41,246 bases of DNA from the NCBI GenBank assembly GCA_015064745.1, contig SVRR01000016.1, forward strand, positions 1 to 41,246, given 5' to 3'. Numbering within the stretch: position 1 is the first letter of the stretch; each line of letters opens with the position of its first letter. Made by a program: the position numbers and the translations under genes. Positions 24,801 through 34,564 of this stretch are shown in pieces. A model generated the notes under the pieces. It made no database searches and had not been told where the DNA came from. It worked only from the letters and a program-made list of their open reading frames with translations. Source of the DNA: Oscillospiraceae bacterium. Its GTDB lineage: Bacteria > Bacillota > Clostridia > Oscillospirales > CAG-272.

Positions 24801-26870
24801 TTATTTGTCCTCGTCAGCATTTTCTCCATCCGTAGGAGAATCTTCCGACTCGGGCATCTTGACGACAGGCATTTCGGGAATGTCATCGTTGGTCTCTTCT
24901 GCCGCGGCGTCGCTTTCTTCCTTGGCGATGCGGTTTTCCTCGTCGCTTTGACGGCGGCGCTTATCGATCATCGAAAGAAGCTTCTCGTCCGTTACGCCGT
25001 CATTCTCCATAGCGTAAAGGAACTGCTCACCGTCCATGACCTCATACTTAGTGAGATACTCGGCAATGAAATGGAGTTTATCCATGTTTTCGGTCAGAAC
25101 CTTCTTAGCAAGGGCATAGCCCTCGTCGATAAAGCGTTTGATCTCGTTGTCGATAAGGTGTGCCGTTTCGTCGGAATAGTTCTTACTTGAGCCGAAGTCT
25201 CTGCCTAAGAACACCTCAGCATCGCTGTGATCGCCGCCGAGAAGCACGGTGCCGAGCTTTTCACTCATACCGTATCTCGTAACCATATTCTGAGCAATAT
25301 GGGTGGCTCTTTGAATATCGTTCGAGGCACCGCCCGAAATGTCGCCAAAGACGATCTCTTCCGCGGCTCTGCCGCCGAGCAGCATGGCGATCTGTTCGCA
25401 AAGCTCCGACTTATAAACGCTGAATTTATCCTGCTCGGGCACGCTTAAGGTATAGCCGAGAGCTCGCCCTGCGGGGATGATGGAGATACGGCGCACGGGG
25501 TCCTGTGTGGGAAGCAGGTGAGAAAGAATGGCGTGACCTGCCTCGTGATACGCGGTGTTCCGCTTTTCTCTTTCGGAAAGGCGGGAGGTCTTCTTTTCGG
25601 TGCCCACCATGACCTTGAGAGTCGCCTTTTCGATCTCCTCCATACCGATGAGGTTTTTGCCCATACGCGCGGCAAGAAGCGCCGCCTCGTTAAGAAGGTT
25701 GGCGAGATCCGCTCCCGTGAAGCCCGCGGTAGACTGTGCGATCTTTTGAAGATCCACGTTGCCCTCTAAGGGTTTATTGCGCACATGCACGCGCAGGATC
25801 GCTTCTCTGCCCACAAGGTCGGGATAGTTTACAGTGACCTGACGGTCAAAGCGACCCGGACGCAAGAGCGCGGGGTCAAGGATGTCGGGGCGGTTGGTCG
25901 CCGCCATGACGATAACGCCCTCGTGCGTGCCGAAGCCGTCCATTTCCACAAGAAGCTGGTTTAAGGTCTGCTCTCTTTCGTCGTGACCGCCGCCGAGACC
26001 TGTACCGCGCTGTCTGCCGACAGCGTCGATCTCATCGATAAAGATGATGCTCGCGGGGCTCTTGCGCGCGGTATCAAAGAGGTCTCGCACGCGCGACGCA
26101 CCGACACCGACATACATTTCCACAAAATCTGAGCCCGATATAGAATAGAAGGGCACCCCCGCCTCACCGGCAACCGCCTTGGCAAGCAAGGTCTTACCCG
26201 TACCGGGAGGGCCTACGAGAAGCACACCGCGGGGAATGCGCGCACCGAGGCGCACAAACTTTTCGGGCGCTTTCAAAAATTCGACGACCTCTTTTAATTC
26301 CTCTTTTTCCTCATCCGCACCTGCCACATCGGCAAATTTAACAGGATTTTTCGCGTCATCCGCCGTCTTGGTCTTGGCGCGGGAGAAGGAATTCATTCTG
26401 CCGCCGCTCTTAGAAGAGCGCGAAATGAAGATCACAAGCCCGATAAGTCCCACACCGATCAGGATATAAGGGAGATAGGAAACGATCCAAGGCGTTTCCT
26501 TGGGCGCTTCATAGTTGTATGACACCAGCCTTTGGTCTTCCGGCTTTCCCGACGCAAGAGACGCGAGTGCCTTTTCCTCGATCGTTTCGAGCTGTACATA
26601 ACTGGAAAGGCGGTAGATGTAATCCTTCGCCACCGCATTTCCCTGATCGTCAAGCTCGCGCACCGAAAGCTTCATGGTAGCGCCATCCGATTGGATCACG
26701 ATGCTTGCAACACGTCCTTCATCTAAGTAAGAGATGACTTGGTCGTAGGTCAACTCCTTTGCGTTATTACCGTAACCGTTCAACACGGTAGCCATCACCG
26801 CAAAGCACAAAATGATAGCAATAAAAAGTAAAATATTCTTAAAGCTGAATTTCATTCCTTTGAAACCCAT
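24801..26870 (-). CDS. ftsH: ATP-dependent zinc metalloprotease FtsH
   Basis: The product is 689 residues if started at [19 protein letters not shown] lies directly before this ATG, while the GTG at 26885 has no ribosome site. Two membrane helices (about residues 10-30 and 133-150) flank an extracytoplasmic domain. The AAA domain has Walker A GPPGTGKT, Walker [12 protein letters not shown] and the second region of homology [20 protein letters not shown]. The protease domain has the zinc motif HEAGH and the third ligand in the later [16 protein letters not shown] region. The acidic tail ([16 protein letters not shown] onward) is long. FtsH degrades membrane and unstable cytosolic proteins. It ends the gdpP-rplI-dnaB-tilS-ftsH operon; the hpt gene usual between tilS and ftsH is absent. 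Confidence 0.96.
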   Translation of the reverse strand: MGFKGMKFSFKNILLFIAIILCFAVMATVLNGYGNNAKELTYDQVISYLDEGRVASIVIQSDGATMKLSVRELDDQGNAVAKDYIYRLSSYVQLETIEEKALASLASGKPEDQRLVSYNYEAPKETPWIVSYLPYILIGVGLIGLVIFISRSSKSGGRMNSFSRAKTKTADDAKNPVKFADVAGADEEKEELKEVVEFLKAPEKFVRLGARIPRGVLLVGPPGTGKTLLAKAVAGEAGVPFYSISGSDFVEMYVGVGASRVRDLFDTARKSPASIIFIDEIDAVGRQRGTGLGGGHDEREQTLNQLLVEMDGFGTHEGVIVMAATNRPDILDPALLRPGRFDRQVTVNYPDLVGREAILRVHVRNKPLEGNVDLQKIAQSTAGFTGADLANLLNEAALLAARMGKNLIGMEEIEKATLKVMVGTEKKTSRLSEREKRNTAYHEAGHAILSHLLPTQDPVRRISIIPAGRALGYTLSVPEQDKFSVYKSELCEQIAMLLGGRAAEEIVFGDISGGASNDIQRATHIAQNMVTRYGMSEKLGTVLLGGDHSDAEVFLGRDFGSSKNYSDETAHLIDNEIKRFIDEGYALAKKVLTENMDKLHFIAEYLTKYEVMDGEQFLYAMENDGVTDEKLLSMIDKRRRQSDEENRIAKEESDAAAEETNDDIPEMPVVKMPESEDSPTDGENADEDK

Positions 26871-26915
26871 TCCTTTCTTCCGCACGTCCGTACAGTTTGA
26901 AACGTGCTCGTTATT

Positions 26916-28325
26916 TCAGCCGAAGTCCGAGAAGTCAGCCGGGACATCTTCCGCCGCGAGATAGATCGCGGTAAGCGCCCCTTCTTTTTTCACGCCGTCA
27001 TCCCGTACACCGAAGAACGGTACCCAAAGGATCCCGCGTCCGTCACAAAGCACGGGAACGCGAGAGCGCATATGCGTGGGAATTTTGCGATCCGAAAACA
27101 GTTTTTTGAGTTTGTGCGTCATGCCGCCATAGCGATAAGCATCACCGTCAAGACGTGAACGCACGTAAAGCTCGCCCTCTATTGTAGCAGAAGCGAGAGT
27201 GCGCTGTATAGATAAAGTGTAAACAATTTGCGCAAGTGGCTTGGAACTTTCCTCCAACAGCCACAAAAGGCTACCGTCAGCGAGACGGTTGCAGCCGATA
27301 TGCACCTTCGTATAAGGGTGGAAAAAATCCACGGTTTCTCCACAAAGGAGCTTATTCCCCCGTCGTGTGACGCGTACACCGCCGGGAAAGCAAACGGCAA
27401 AATCGCCTCTTTGCGCCATTCGTTCAAACAAGGCGCGCACGTGTACCTGCTCGGGAAGCGGTGCGTTCTTTGCCTTTTCCGCATAGAAGAGCCGAAACGC
27501 ACGGTAACGGAGCGCTTCGGGGAGTTCAGCAAACCCTTCCGCATCCAATGCTTCACCGTCATAAATTCTCTCAAACGCGTCCTTTGCCAACGCATCAAGA
27601 AACGCCATATCCGTCCTCACATTTTCCGTCATGCGGAAAATCGCTCGTTCGGGGGCGGGGGTGAGGGGAGCAAGTCTCGGCAAAATTTCTTTTCTGACGT
27701 AGTTGCGATTGTACGCGGTATCGGCGTTGGTACTGTCGACGACGCAAGCAAGAGACACATCCGTCAAAGCCGCCGTAATTTCATCCGCCGTGAGAGCAAT
27801 AAGTGGGCGCAAGGCAAAAATACCATCCGACAGAGGACGCACGGGAGGGATACCGCATAAGCCGTTTCCGCCGCCGCCGCGCAAGAGGTTTAAAAGCACA
27901 GTTTCCAAATTGTCGGTAGCGGAGTGCGCGGTCAAAACGGCAGAAAACCCTTTTTCCTCTGCCGTTTGCGTTAAAAGTCCGTATCGCACGCGGCGTGCCG
28001 CCGCTTCTATTCCCTCGCCCGTTTCTCTCGCGATATCGGGAACGGAGGCGTGGGAAATGAAAAGCGGAACACCGAGACGCTCACAAAGCGCTTTGCAAAA
28101 ATCTCTGTCCGCATCCGCTTCCGCGCCGCGAATCCCATGGTGCAGGTGAAACGCGGCAAACGGAATGCCCTTTTCCTCTGCATACCGCGAAAAGAGCGAA
28201 AGAAGCAACACGGAATCCTTGCCGCCCGAAAGTGCGAGAAGCGCACCGCCCGAAAGATAGGTGTCCATCTTCTCCTTTTTCAAGGTCACGCGAAAGCAAG
28301 CGTCAGCATGAGCGTAGGCACTCAC
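26916..28325 (-). CDS. tilS: tRNA(Ile)-lysidine synthase
   Basis: The product is 469 residues from GTG 28325, which overlaps the dnaB stop (GTGA). An internal ATG 57 bp later has AAGGAG only 3 nt upstream and is the alternative start. The PP-loop ATP pyrophosphatase motif SGGKDS lies near residue 33, followed by FHLHHGIRG and AHSATDNLETVLLNLLRG, all typical of TilS. The C-terminal part contains the TilS C-terminal domain (TRRGNKLL, then GGMTHKLKKLFSDRKIP). The enzyme converts cytidine 34 of the CAU-anticodon tRNA-Ile to lysidine, using ATP and lysine. It is essential in most bacteria. Confidence 0.93.
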   Translation of the reverse strand: MSAYAHADACFRVTLKKEKMDTYLSGGALLALSGGKDSVLLLSLFSRYAEEKGIPFAAFHLHHGIRGAEADADRDFCKALCERLGVPLFISHASVPDIARETGEGIEAAARRVRYGLLTQTAEEKGFSAVLTAHSATDNLETVLLNLLRGGGGNGLCGIPPVRPLSDGIFALRPLIALTADEITAALTDVSLACVVDSTNADTAYNRNYVRKEILPRLAPLTPAPERAIFRMTENVRTDMAFLDALAKDAFERIYDGEALDAEGFAELPEALRYRAFRLFYAEKAKNAPLPEQVHVRALFERMAQRGDFAVCFPGGVRVTRRGNKLLCGETVDFFHPYTKVHIGCNRLADGSLLWLLEESSKPLAQIVYTLSIQRTLASATIEGELYVRSRLDGDAYRYGGMTHKLKKLFSDRKIPTHMRSRVPVLCDGRGILWVPFFGVRDDGVKKEGALTAIYLAAEDVPADFSDFG

Positions 28326-29683
28326 GGCTCTACTCTGTCCGTTTCGTCCAAGGTGCGGAACTTGGTGAATTGAGCGTTCCAGCCCATAGCGACCGAGCCT
28401 ACCGCACCGTGACGGTTTTTCGCCACGATGATCTCGGCGGTATTGGCAGCCTCTGCCGCCGCTTTTGCGGCAGAAGCGTCGTTTTCCTTATAATATTCGT
28501 CACGGTAGAGGAAGAGAACGATATCGGCGTCTTGCTCGATAGCACCCGAATCACGCAGGTCGGAAAGCATCGGCTTCTTGCTCGTTCTCGACTCGGGACC
28601 GCGCGAAAGCTGCGCGCAGCAAAGCACGGGAACCCCGAGGTCCTTTGCCATGATTTTCAAATTGCGTGAGATATCGCTGACCTCTTGCACGCGGTTGTCG
28701 ATATTTCTGCCGCTTTGCATCAATTGCAGGTAGTCGATGACCACCATGCCGAGATTTTCGACACGGCGAAGCTTCGCCTTCATATCGGTGGGAGAGATGC
28801 CCGTGGTATCGTCGATCAGAATATCACACTCGGCAAGCATATTGGTCGCATCGGCGAGACGCCCCCAGTCCTCGGGCAGAATTCTGCCGCTACGGAGCGC
28901 ACGGCTGTCAACGAGCGCTTCACTCGAAAGCATACGGAGAGCAAGCTGCTCTGCCGACATTTCAAGCGAGAAGCAGGCAACCGCCTTTTTCGTGCTTTTC
29001 GCAACCTCTACCGCAATATTCATGGCGAAGGAGGTCTTACCCATACCGGGACGCGCGCCGATCAGCACAAGGTCACCCTGCCCCAGCTGAACGAGCACCG
29101 AGTCAAGCGCGGAGAAGCCCGTGCGCACGCCGGTGATCTGATCGGGGTTCTCGGACAGCTCTTGCAGCTGACGGTAAACGTCCTGCATTACGTCACGGAT
29201 ATGCTTAAACTCACGAGAATCCTTTTTCTGCGCAATATCGAAGATGCGTTGCGCCGAAGCGTCGAGAATCTGCTCAACCTCCCCCTCCTCGCTGTACGCA
29301 TCGGCGCTGATATCATCACAAGCACCGATGAGCGCGCGAAGGATCGCCTTATCGTGGACGATCTTTGCGTAATCTTTAATGTTCGATGCCGAGGGCACCG
29401 CCTCAGCAAGCGCGGCGAGGTAAGTGATGCCGCTTTCGCTGTCCTTATACGCGCCTTGCGCAACCAGCGTGTTGACAAGCGTTACGGTATCCACGCTTTG
29501 GCTGGAAAGGAACATGCTTTGCAGAGCGTGGAAAATCTTTTTATGCTCGTCCAGATAAAAATCCTCCGCATGGAGAATGCCCGTCACGTCGGTAAAGGCT
29601 TCGGGCTTAATGAGAATGGCACCGAGGACAGCCTGCTCCGCTTCCAAGGACATCGGCAATCGTCTTAGGAGATCTACAGCCAT
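28322..29683 (-). CDS. dnaB: Replicative DNA helicase DnaB (DnaC in Bacillus naming)
   Basis: The product is 453 residues, a usual length. The N-terminal helical collar domain (SLEAEQAVLGAILIKPEAF) binds primase, and the RecA-type motor follows. Walker A is GARPGMGKTSFAMN (about residue 208), Walker B is MVVIDYLQLMQ and the arginine finger region is FLYRDEYY. The conserved LSRGPESR and LSDLRDSGAIEQDAD segments are intact. It unwinds DNA ahead of the replication fork as a hexamer. GAGG lies 9 nt before the ATG, and the gene follows rplI by 32 bp. Confidence 0.96.
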   Translation of the reverse strand: MAVDLLRRLPMSLEAEQAVLGAILIKPEAFTDVTGILHAEDFYLDEHKKIFHALQSMFLSSQSVDTVTLVNTLVAQGAYKDSESGITYLAALAEAVPSASNIKDYAKIVHDKAILRALIGACDDISADAYSEEGEVEQILDASAQRIFDIAQKKDSREFKHIRDVMQDVYRQLQELSENPDQITGVRTGFSALDSVLVQLGQGDLVLIGARPGMGKTSFAMNIAVEVAKSTKKAVACFSLEMSAEQLALRMLSSEALVDSRALRSGRILPEDWGRLADATNMLAECDILIDDTTGISPTDMKAKLRRVENLGMVVIDYLQLMQSGRNIDNRVQEVSDISRNLKIMAKDLGVPVLCCAQLSRGPESRTSKKPMLSDLRDSGAIEQDADIVLFLYRDEYYKENDASAAKAAAEAANTAEIIVAKNRHGAVGSVAMGWNAQFTKFRTLDETDRVEP

Positions 29684-29715
29684 TTCTTTTCCTCGTTTCG
29701 TTTTGTTTTATGGGT

Positions 29716-30159
29716 TTACTCGTGCACCACTACGGTGAATTTACCGACAATGTCGGTATAAAGCTTAACGGACACGGAATATGTGCCATAACTCTTGATG
29801 GCACTCGCAAGCTCCATCTTGCGCTTATCAACAACGATGCCGAAATTCTTTTCGAGCGCCTCCGCAATATCCTTTGCAGTCACCGCGCCGTAAAGGCGTC
29901 CGTCCGCACCCGAAGCGGAACGGATCTTAACGACCGTTCCCTCTAAGCGCGCGGCGATCTCACGCGCCGCCTTCTTTTCCTCGTCAATCTTGAACTGACG
30001 GGCGGATTCCTTTCCCTTCAACTCGTTCTGCGCCTTGTTGTCGGCAAAAATCGCAAGCTTTCTCGGGATAAGATAGTTTCTCGCATATCCGTCGGATGCC
30101 TCGACCATATCGTCCTTCTTGCCGAGACCCTTAACGTTGGTAAGTAAAATGACCTTCAT
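29716..30159 (-). CDS. rplI: 50S ribosomal protein L9
   Basis: The product is 147 residues, the expected length. The N-terminal domain is MKVILLTNVKGLGKKDDMVE with the conserved GYARNYLIPRKLA motif that binds 23S rRNA. A long connecting helix (QFKIDEEKKAAREIAARLE) leads to the C-terminal domain (DGRLYGAVTAKDIAEAL, then KSYGTYSVSVKLY). The linkage gdpP-rplI-dnaB is typical of Firmicutes. AAAGGA precedes the ATG by 9 nt. Confidence 0.97.
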   Translation of the reverse strand: MKVILLTNVKGLGKKDDMVEASDGYARNYLIPRKLAIFADNKAQNELKGKESARQFKIDEEKKAAREIAARLEGTVVKIRSASGADGRLYGAVTAKDIAEALEKNFGIVVDKRKMELASAIKSYGTYSVSVKLYTDIVGKFTVVVHE

Positions 30160-30194
30160 AATCGGAATTCCTTTCTTCTGTAAGACAAAAGTCT

Positions 30195-32210
30195 TTATTC
30201 TTCGTTTTTGTAGTGCTTATCAATGGCGCGCTTCAGCCTTTCGATGTTTTCCTCGTTGGCATCCACCTGCGCGCCTGCCGCGTCAAAGTGGCCGCCGCCG
30301 TGCAGCTCCTCGAGGATCTTAGCGACGTTGACCGTACCGTCCGAGCGTGCCGAGATATGCACCTTTGAGCCTATGGTAACAAGCGTGAAGGAAGCGCGAA
30401 CACCGCGTCCGCCGAGAAGGCTGTCCGCCGCCTTTGCGGCAATGATACGATAAGAGGAATCGGTATTGCCTACGCATACGGCAATAGCGATATGTTCCTT
30501 ATAGATCATGGTATTGGTGAGGAACTGTGCTTGCTTACGCATATCCGCCACGTCGTTCTTAAAGAGCTCGTTGGTTTCGCCCGGGTCTGCTCCCTCACCT
30601 CGCAAAAAGCGTGCCGCACCAAAGGTACGAGTACCCGTACTGCGGACAAGCTGCTTTGTGTCAAGCAGAATGCCCGAAAGCATCAGCTCCGCTTCTTGTT
30701 TTTCAAGACCGACAGCGCCGAGGTGTTGCTCTAAGATCTCCGCGACAAGCTCGGATGCCGAGGATGCCGAGGGTTCAATATAAAGCAAAGCAATCTTCTT
30801 TTCAAACGCCGCCGATTGCGTGTGGTGGTCAATGATGGCTACCGTTTCCACAAGGTCAACCAGCTTCGGGCATTCGGTGTGCGACAAATGGTTCACGTCG
30901 ACGATAACGAGAAGCGTTCCCGGTGTGACGAACGCAGGCGCATCCGATGGATCGCAAAATATCTCTTTATATTCGGGAATTTCCGCTGCCTTTTCAAAGC
31001 AGGAGCGCAAATTCTTATCGGCGCGGTTGATAACGATATGCACACGGTCAACATCAAAATGCTGAAGCGCGAAGCGCGCCATACCGAGGCATGCGCCGAA
31101 GGAATCGTAGTCGCCGTTTTGGTGACCCATAATAAGGACATTGTCGGCGTTTTCCATCAAACGGATCAGCTGTGTGCCCACCGTGCGCGCGCGGACGTTT
31201 GCGCGCTTATAGATCGCTTTGGTCTTTCCGCCGTAGAAATCTATTCCTGTTTCGCTACGGCAAACGACCTGGTCGCCGCCGCGCTGAAGCGCCATATCCA
31301 TTGCTTCCTGCGCAAGGGCTTCACGCTCTGCAAGGCTACCGTTTTCGATACAGGATACGCCAATGGAAACTGTAACGGGAAGCTGATCACCGATGCGAAC
31401 GGAGCGAATGGTATCAAGCACGTCAAAACGGTTTTGTACGCATTTTTTAAGACCGTCGTATCGGAAAAAGGCGATATATTTATCACGCTCATAGGAGCGG
31501 ATAACGCCGTTCATGCCCGCAACCCATTTGCGGAGAATATCGGATACCCTCGCCGTTGCCTCACGGAACTGCTCTTGAATGTTTTGAAGCTGATCCTCCA
31601 CGTTATCGATGATGATATACGCAACAGCTGTCTGCGCGTTTTCGTATGCTGCCTGCAAAGCATCCAGCCTCTGCACGGCACTGTTCCACTTAGAAACCTC
31701 GCGGAAGACGAACAGATAACAGCCGCCTCCCTTTGCCATGCTGATCTTTTCACGGATATAAAGCTCACCGTTAAGGGTACAAAGGTCGAGCCCCTTGAAG
31801 TCATTGGGCAGAGCGTCACCATCTACCGTGAAACACAGATCCTCAAGAAGCACGCCATGCGACAGATCTCCCTCTCCCGTCGCAACGAAAAAAGCATCGT
31901 TGTACCAAAGCACCGTTCCCTTCAAGTCGCAAAGCGCAGAGGGATGCGGAGAGGCAAGAAGGAAAGCGGTCAAGTCACCGCCCTTGTCTTCCTTATCGGG
32001 AAGCTGATTTCCGTGTGCGCGCGCGGAAAGGCGCACCGAAAAATACACGGCAAGAAAGCTCATATATACGAGAACAGCAACCATACCCACAAAGAGGGGG
32101 ACAAGGTTTGTGAACTCGCAAACAAGAACCGCACCCAAAATTGCCGCCACGGCGGCAATCACAGAGAGTGTGATTTCCTTCACCGCGGATGCATAATGCT
32201 TGTCCTTCAT
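30195..32210 (-). CDS. gdpP: Cyclic-di-AMP phosphodiesterase GdpP
   Basis: The product is 671 residues from MKDKHYASA; AAAGGAGAAGAAT precedes this ATG, so the longer frame is rejected. Two N-terminal membrane helices (about residues 10-30 and 35-58) are followed by a PAS-like domain (SPHPSALCDLKGTVLWYNDAF) and a degenerate GGDEF domain lacking the active-site motif. The C-terminal DHH-DHHA1 part carries MGHQNGDYDSFGA, the DHH motif AIIDHHTQ and the DHHA1 signature GGGHFDAAGAQ. GdpP cleaves c-di-AMP to pApA and so controls cell wall and potassium homeostasis. It heads the operon. Confidence 0.95.
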   Translation of the reverse strand: MKDKHYASAVKEITLSVIAAVAAILGAVLVCEFTNLVPLFVGMVAVLVYMSFLAVYFSVRLSARAHGNQLPDKEDKGGDLTAFLLASPHPSALCDLKGTVLWYNDAFFVATGEGDLSHGVLLEDLCFTVDGDALPNDFKGLDLCTLNGELYIREKISMAKGGGCYLFVFREVSKWNSAVQRLDALQAAYENAQTAVAYIIIDNVEDQLQNIQEQFREATARVSDILRKWVAGMNGVIRSYERDKYIAFFRYDGLKKCVQNRFDVLDTIRSVRIGDQLPVTVSIGVSCIENGSLAEREALAQEAMDMALQRGGDQVVCRSETGIDFYGGKTKAIYKRANVRARTVGTQLIRLMENADNVLIMGHQNGDYDSFGACLGMARFALQHFDVDRVHIVINRADKNLRSCFEKAAEIPEYKEIFCDPSDAPAFVTPGTLLVIVDVNHLSHTECPKLVDLVETVAIIDHHTQSAAFEKKIALLYIEPSASSASELVAEILEQHLGAVGLEKQEAELMLSGILLDTKQLVRSTGTRTFGAARFLRGEGADPGETNELFKNDVADMRKQAQFLTNTMIYKEHIAIAVCVGNTDSSYRIIAAKAADSLLGGRGVRASFTLVTIGSKVHISARSDGTVNVAKILEELHGGGHFDAAGAQVDANEENIERLKRAIDKHYKNEE

Positions 32211-32277
32211 ATTCTTCTCCTTTCGAAAAAGGGTTTCGTTTTTTTCTTCAAAATGAGGATAGTACCTCATCTTATTC

Positions 32278-32306
32278 ATTATAGCAGATAAATCTGAATT
32301 TGTAAA
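32278..32306 (-). promoter_or_regulatory. Promoter of the gdpP operon
   Basis: Minus-strand TTTACA (32306-32301), a 17-bp spacer and TATAAT (32283-32278) with TGC extension. It drives gdpP-rplI-dnaB-tilS-ftsH; no terminator is visible inside this operon. It is divergent from the recG promoter about 70 bp away. Confidence 0.8.
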
Positions 32307-32376
32307 CAGATGAGGAAGAATTATTTTATTTTTCACCTATTTTTCACCAAAGCGGCAGGCTTTTAGCGGAAAGTTC

Positions 32377-32405
32377 TTGATTTTACCTTACAAGTGTGAT
32401 AAAAT
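32377..32405 (+). promoter_or_regulatory. Promoter of recG-rarA
   Basis: TTGATT (32377-32382), a 17-bp spacer and TAAAAT (32400-32405) preceded by TGA. The leader to recG is short (about 25-30 nt) and contains AAAGGAGG. Confidence 0.78.
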
Positions 32406-32438
32406 AAATTGCAAATTGTTGTCAAAGGAGGTTCTCAC

Positions 32439-34550
32439 ATGGCTCTTACGCTCCATTCTCCCGTCAGTGCACTGCGTGGGATAGGACCTGCCAAGGAAAA
32501 GGCACTCGCCCGTCTTGGAATCGCAACCGTGCGTGACCTTCTTTTTCATATTCCCCACGGCTTTGAGGACAGAAGCCGTATCCGTTTGCTTTCGGAGGCG
32601 ACCGACGGCATAGCGTCCACCCTTCTTTTGACCGTGGGCACAGAGCCGAAAACGGCACGCATCCGCGCACATATGTCTCTAACAAAATTCCGCGCCTTTG
32701 ACGAAAGCGGAACGGTAGAGGTCGTCTTTTTTAATCAAGACTATTTAAAAAACACTTTCCACGTAGGCGACCTTTACCGTTTTACGGGAAAGTTAACGCC
32801 GCAAAAGCGGATGTTTTCCTTGACTTCCCCCGCATTTGAGCAGGTAACGGAAGGCACGCCGCTTCCCGATTTGTATCCCGTCTACTCCCTGACCGAGGGT
32901 ATCTCCATGACGCAAATGCGGAAGCTTTTACGTGACACGCTTGCCGAAGTGCGTCACGAGCTTTCGGATTTTCTGCCCGAGGAGCTTCGCAGAAGGCTTC
33001 TTCTTCCTACCGTCGGAACGGCACTTGAAGCTTTGCATGATCCCACCGATATGACGAGGGTAGAGGCGGCGCTCCGCCGTTTTGCCTTTGAAGAGCTTTT
33101 TCTCTATTCGCTCGGCATGGGACTCTCAAAGTCAGCATCCGCAAGAACACCTGCTGTTCCCTATCCGCTTCCCGATCCCTCGCCCTTTCTTGAAAAGCTT
33201 CCCTTTGCACTGACCGACGCGCAAAAGCGCGTTTGCGCGGAGATCACGTCGTCGCTTGCCGAAAGGGTACCTATGAACCGCATTTTGGTCGGGGACGTAG
33301 GATGCGGAAAAACGGTATGCGCCGCCTATGCCGCCTACGCGGTAATGCATGGCGGAGGACAAGTGGCTCTCATGGCACCGACCGAAATTTTAGCACGGCA
33401 GCATTACGGTGACTTAGCACCGCTTTTTGAAGCCCTTGGCTTCTCCACCGCCCTTTTGCTCGGCTCAACGCCGAAAAAGGAAAAGGAGCGCGTGTACACG
33501 GCACTCGCAAAGGGTGAAATTTCCATCGTTATCGGTACGCACGCGCTGTTAAACGAACGGATATCCTTTGCCGCTCTCGGTCTCGTTATCACCGACGAGC
33601 AGCATCGCTTCGGCGTAGCCCAGCGTGCCGCGCTTCGCGAAAAATGCGCGGGCGCGCACCTGCTCGTGATGAGCGCAACCCCCATTCCGCGAACGCTTGC
33701 CCTCGTTTTGTACGGTGACCTTAACATTTCTCGCATTGACGAGATGCCAAAGGGCAGACAGCGTGTCAAAACCTTTGTCGTAGACGAGAGCTACCGCACG
33801 CGTCTCAACGCTTTTATAAAAAAGCAAGTAGAAGACGGCGGTCAGGTGTACGTTGTATGCCCCGCTATCGACCAAAAGCCCGCAGAGGAGGAAAATGCCG
33901 ATCTCTCCCTCTATGAAAAGCCCCCTATAAAGACGGTGGCAGAGGTCAAGGCGGCAATGGAGAAGGCACTCCCTTCTCTCTCCATTGGGTATCTGCACGG
34001 AAAAATGAAGGCGGCGGAAAAGGCTGCTGTTATGGACGCGTTTGTACGGGGCGACATCTCCGTTTTGGTGTCCACCACCGTCATTGAGGTCGGTGTCAAC
34101 GTACCGAACGCGACGCTGATGATCGTAGAGGATGCCGATCGCTTCGGGCTTGCCGCACTGCACCAGTTAAGAGGACGTGTCGGGCGCGGGAGCAAGGAGT
34201 CCTTCTGCGTTTTGATATCGAACACCGACACCGAGGCGGGACGCCGCCGTCTTGCCACCATGCAAACGACCTTTGACGGCTATGCCGTAGCCGAGGAGGA
34301 CCTTAAAATGCGTGGACCGGGAGATTTTCTCGCCACTGCAAGTGGGGATGGCGTCCGACAAAGCGGCGGTCTTTCCTTCCGCTTTGCCTCACTTTGTCGG
34401 GATACCGATCTTCTGACCGCCGTTTCCGAGGAAACGGCACGCATTCTCGCGCTTCAAGGCAAGGATGCCGAAGCGTACCGCGCCGAGAACCAAGCGCTCT
34501 TTGATGAGCTTGACACACGCTTTGCCGAAAACCGCAATCTATTATCTTAA
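32439..34550 (+). CDS. recG: ATP-dependent DNA helicase RecG
   Basis: The product is 703 residues from MALTLHSP; AAAGGAGG lies 7 nt before this ATG. The N-terminal wedge/OB domain (LRGIGPAKEKALARLGI, FFNQDYLKNTF) is followed by the helicase core. Walker A is GDVGCGKT, the DEAH-like box is ITDEQHRFG, motif III is MSATPIPRTLAL, and the C-terminal motor has RFGLAALHQLRGRVGRG. The TRG region GPGDFLATASGDG is present near the end (usually GTxQSG). RecG remodels stalled forks and Holliday junctions. It heads a two-gene repair operon with rarA. Confidence 0.96.
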   Translation: MALTLHSPVSALRGIGPAKEKALARLGIATVRDLLFHIPHGFEDRSRIRLLSEATDGIASTLLLTVGTEPKTARIRAHMSLTKFRAFDESGTVEVVFFNQDYLKNTFHVGDLYRFTGKLTPQKRMFSLTSPAFEQVTEGTPLPDLYPVYSLTEGISMTQMRKLLRDTLAEVRHELSDFLPEELRRRLLLPTVGTALEALHDPTDMTRVEAALRRFAFEELFLYSLGMGLSKSASARTPAVPYPLPDPSPFLEKLPFALTDAQKRVCAEITSSLAERVPMNRILVGDVGCGKTVCAAYAAYAVMHGGGQVALMAPTEILARQHYGDLAPLFEALGFSTALLLGSTPKKEKERVYTALAKGEISIVIGTHALLNERISFAALGLVITDEQHRFGVAQRAALREKCAGAHLLVMSATPIPRTLALVLYGDLNISRIDEMPKGRQRVKTFVVDESYRTRLNAFIKKQVEDGGQVYVVCPAIDQKPAEEENADLSLYEKPPIKTVAEVKAAMEKALPSLSIGYLHGKMKAAEKAAVMDAFVRGDISVLVSTTVIEVGVNVPNATLMIVEDADRFGLAALHQLRGRVGRGSKESFCVLISNTDTEAGRRRLATMQTTFDGYAVAEEDLKMRGPGDFLATASGDGVRQSGGLSFRFASLCRDTDLLTAVSEETARILALQGKDAEAYRAENQALFDELDTRFAENRNLLS

Positions 34551-34564
34551 AAGGAATTTGAAAG

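Noticed and set aside
30816..32291. 491-codon plus-strand frame opposite gdpP
   Set aside because: Shadow of gdpP, whose DHH and DHHA1 motifs are intact on the minus strand.
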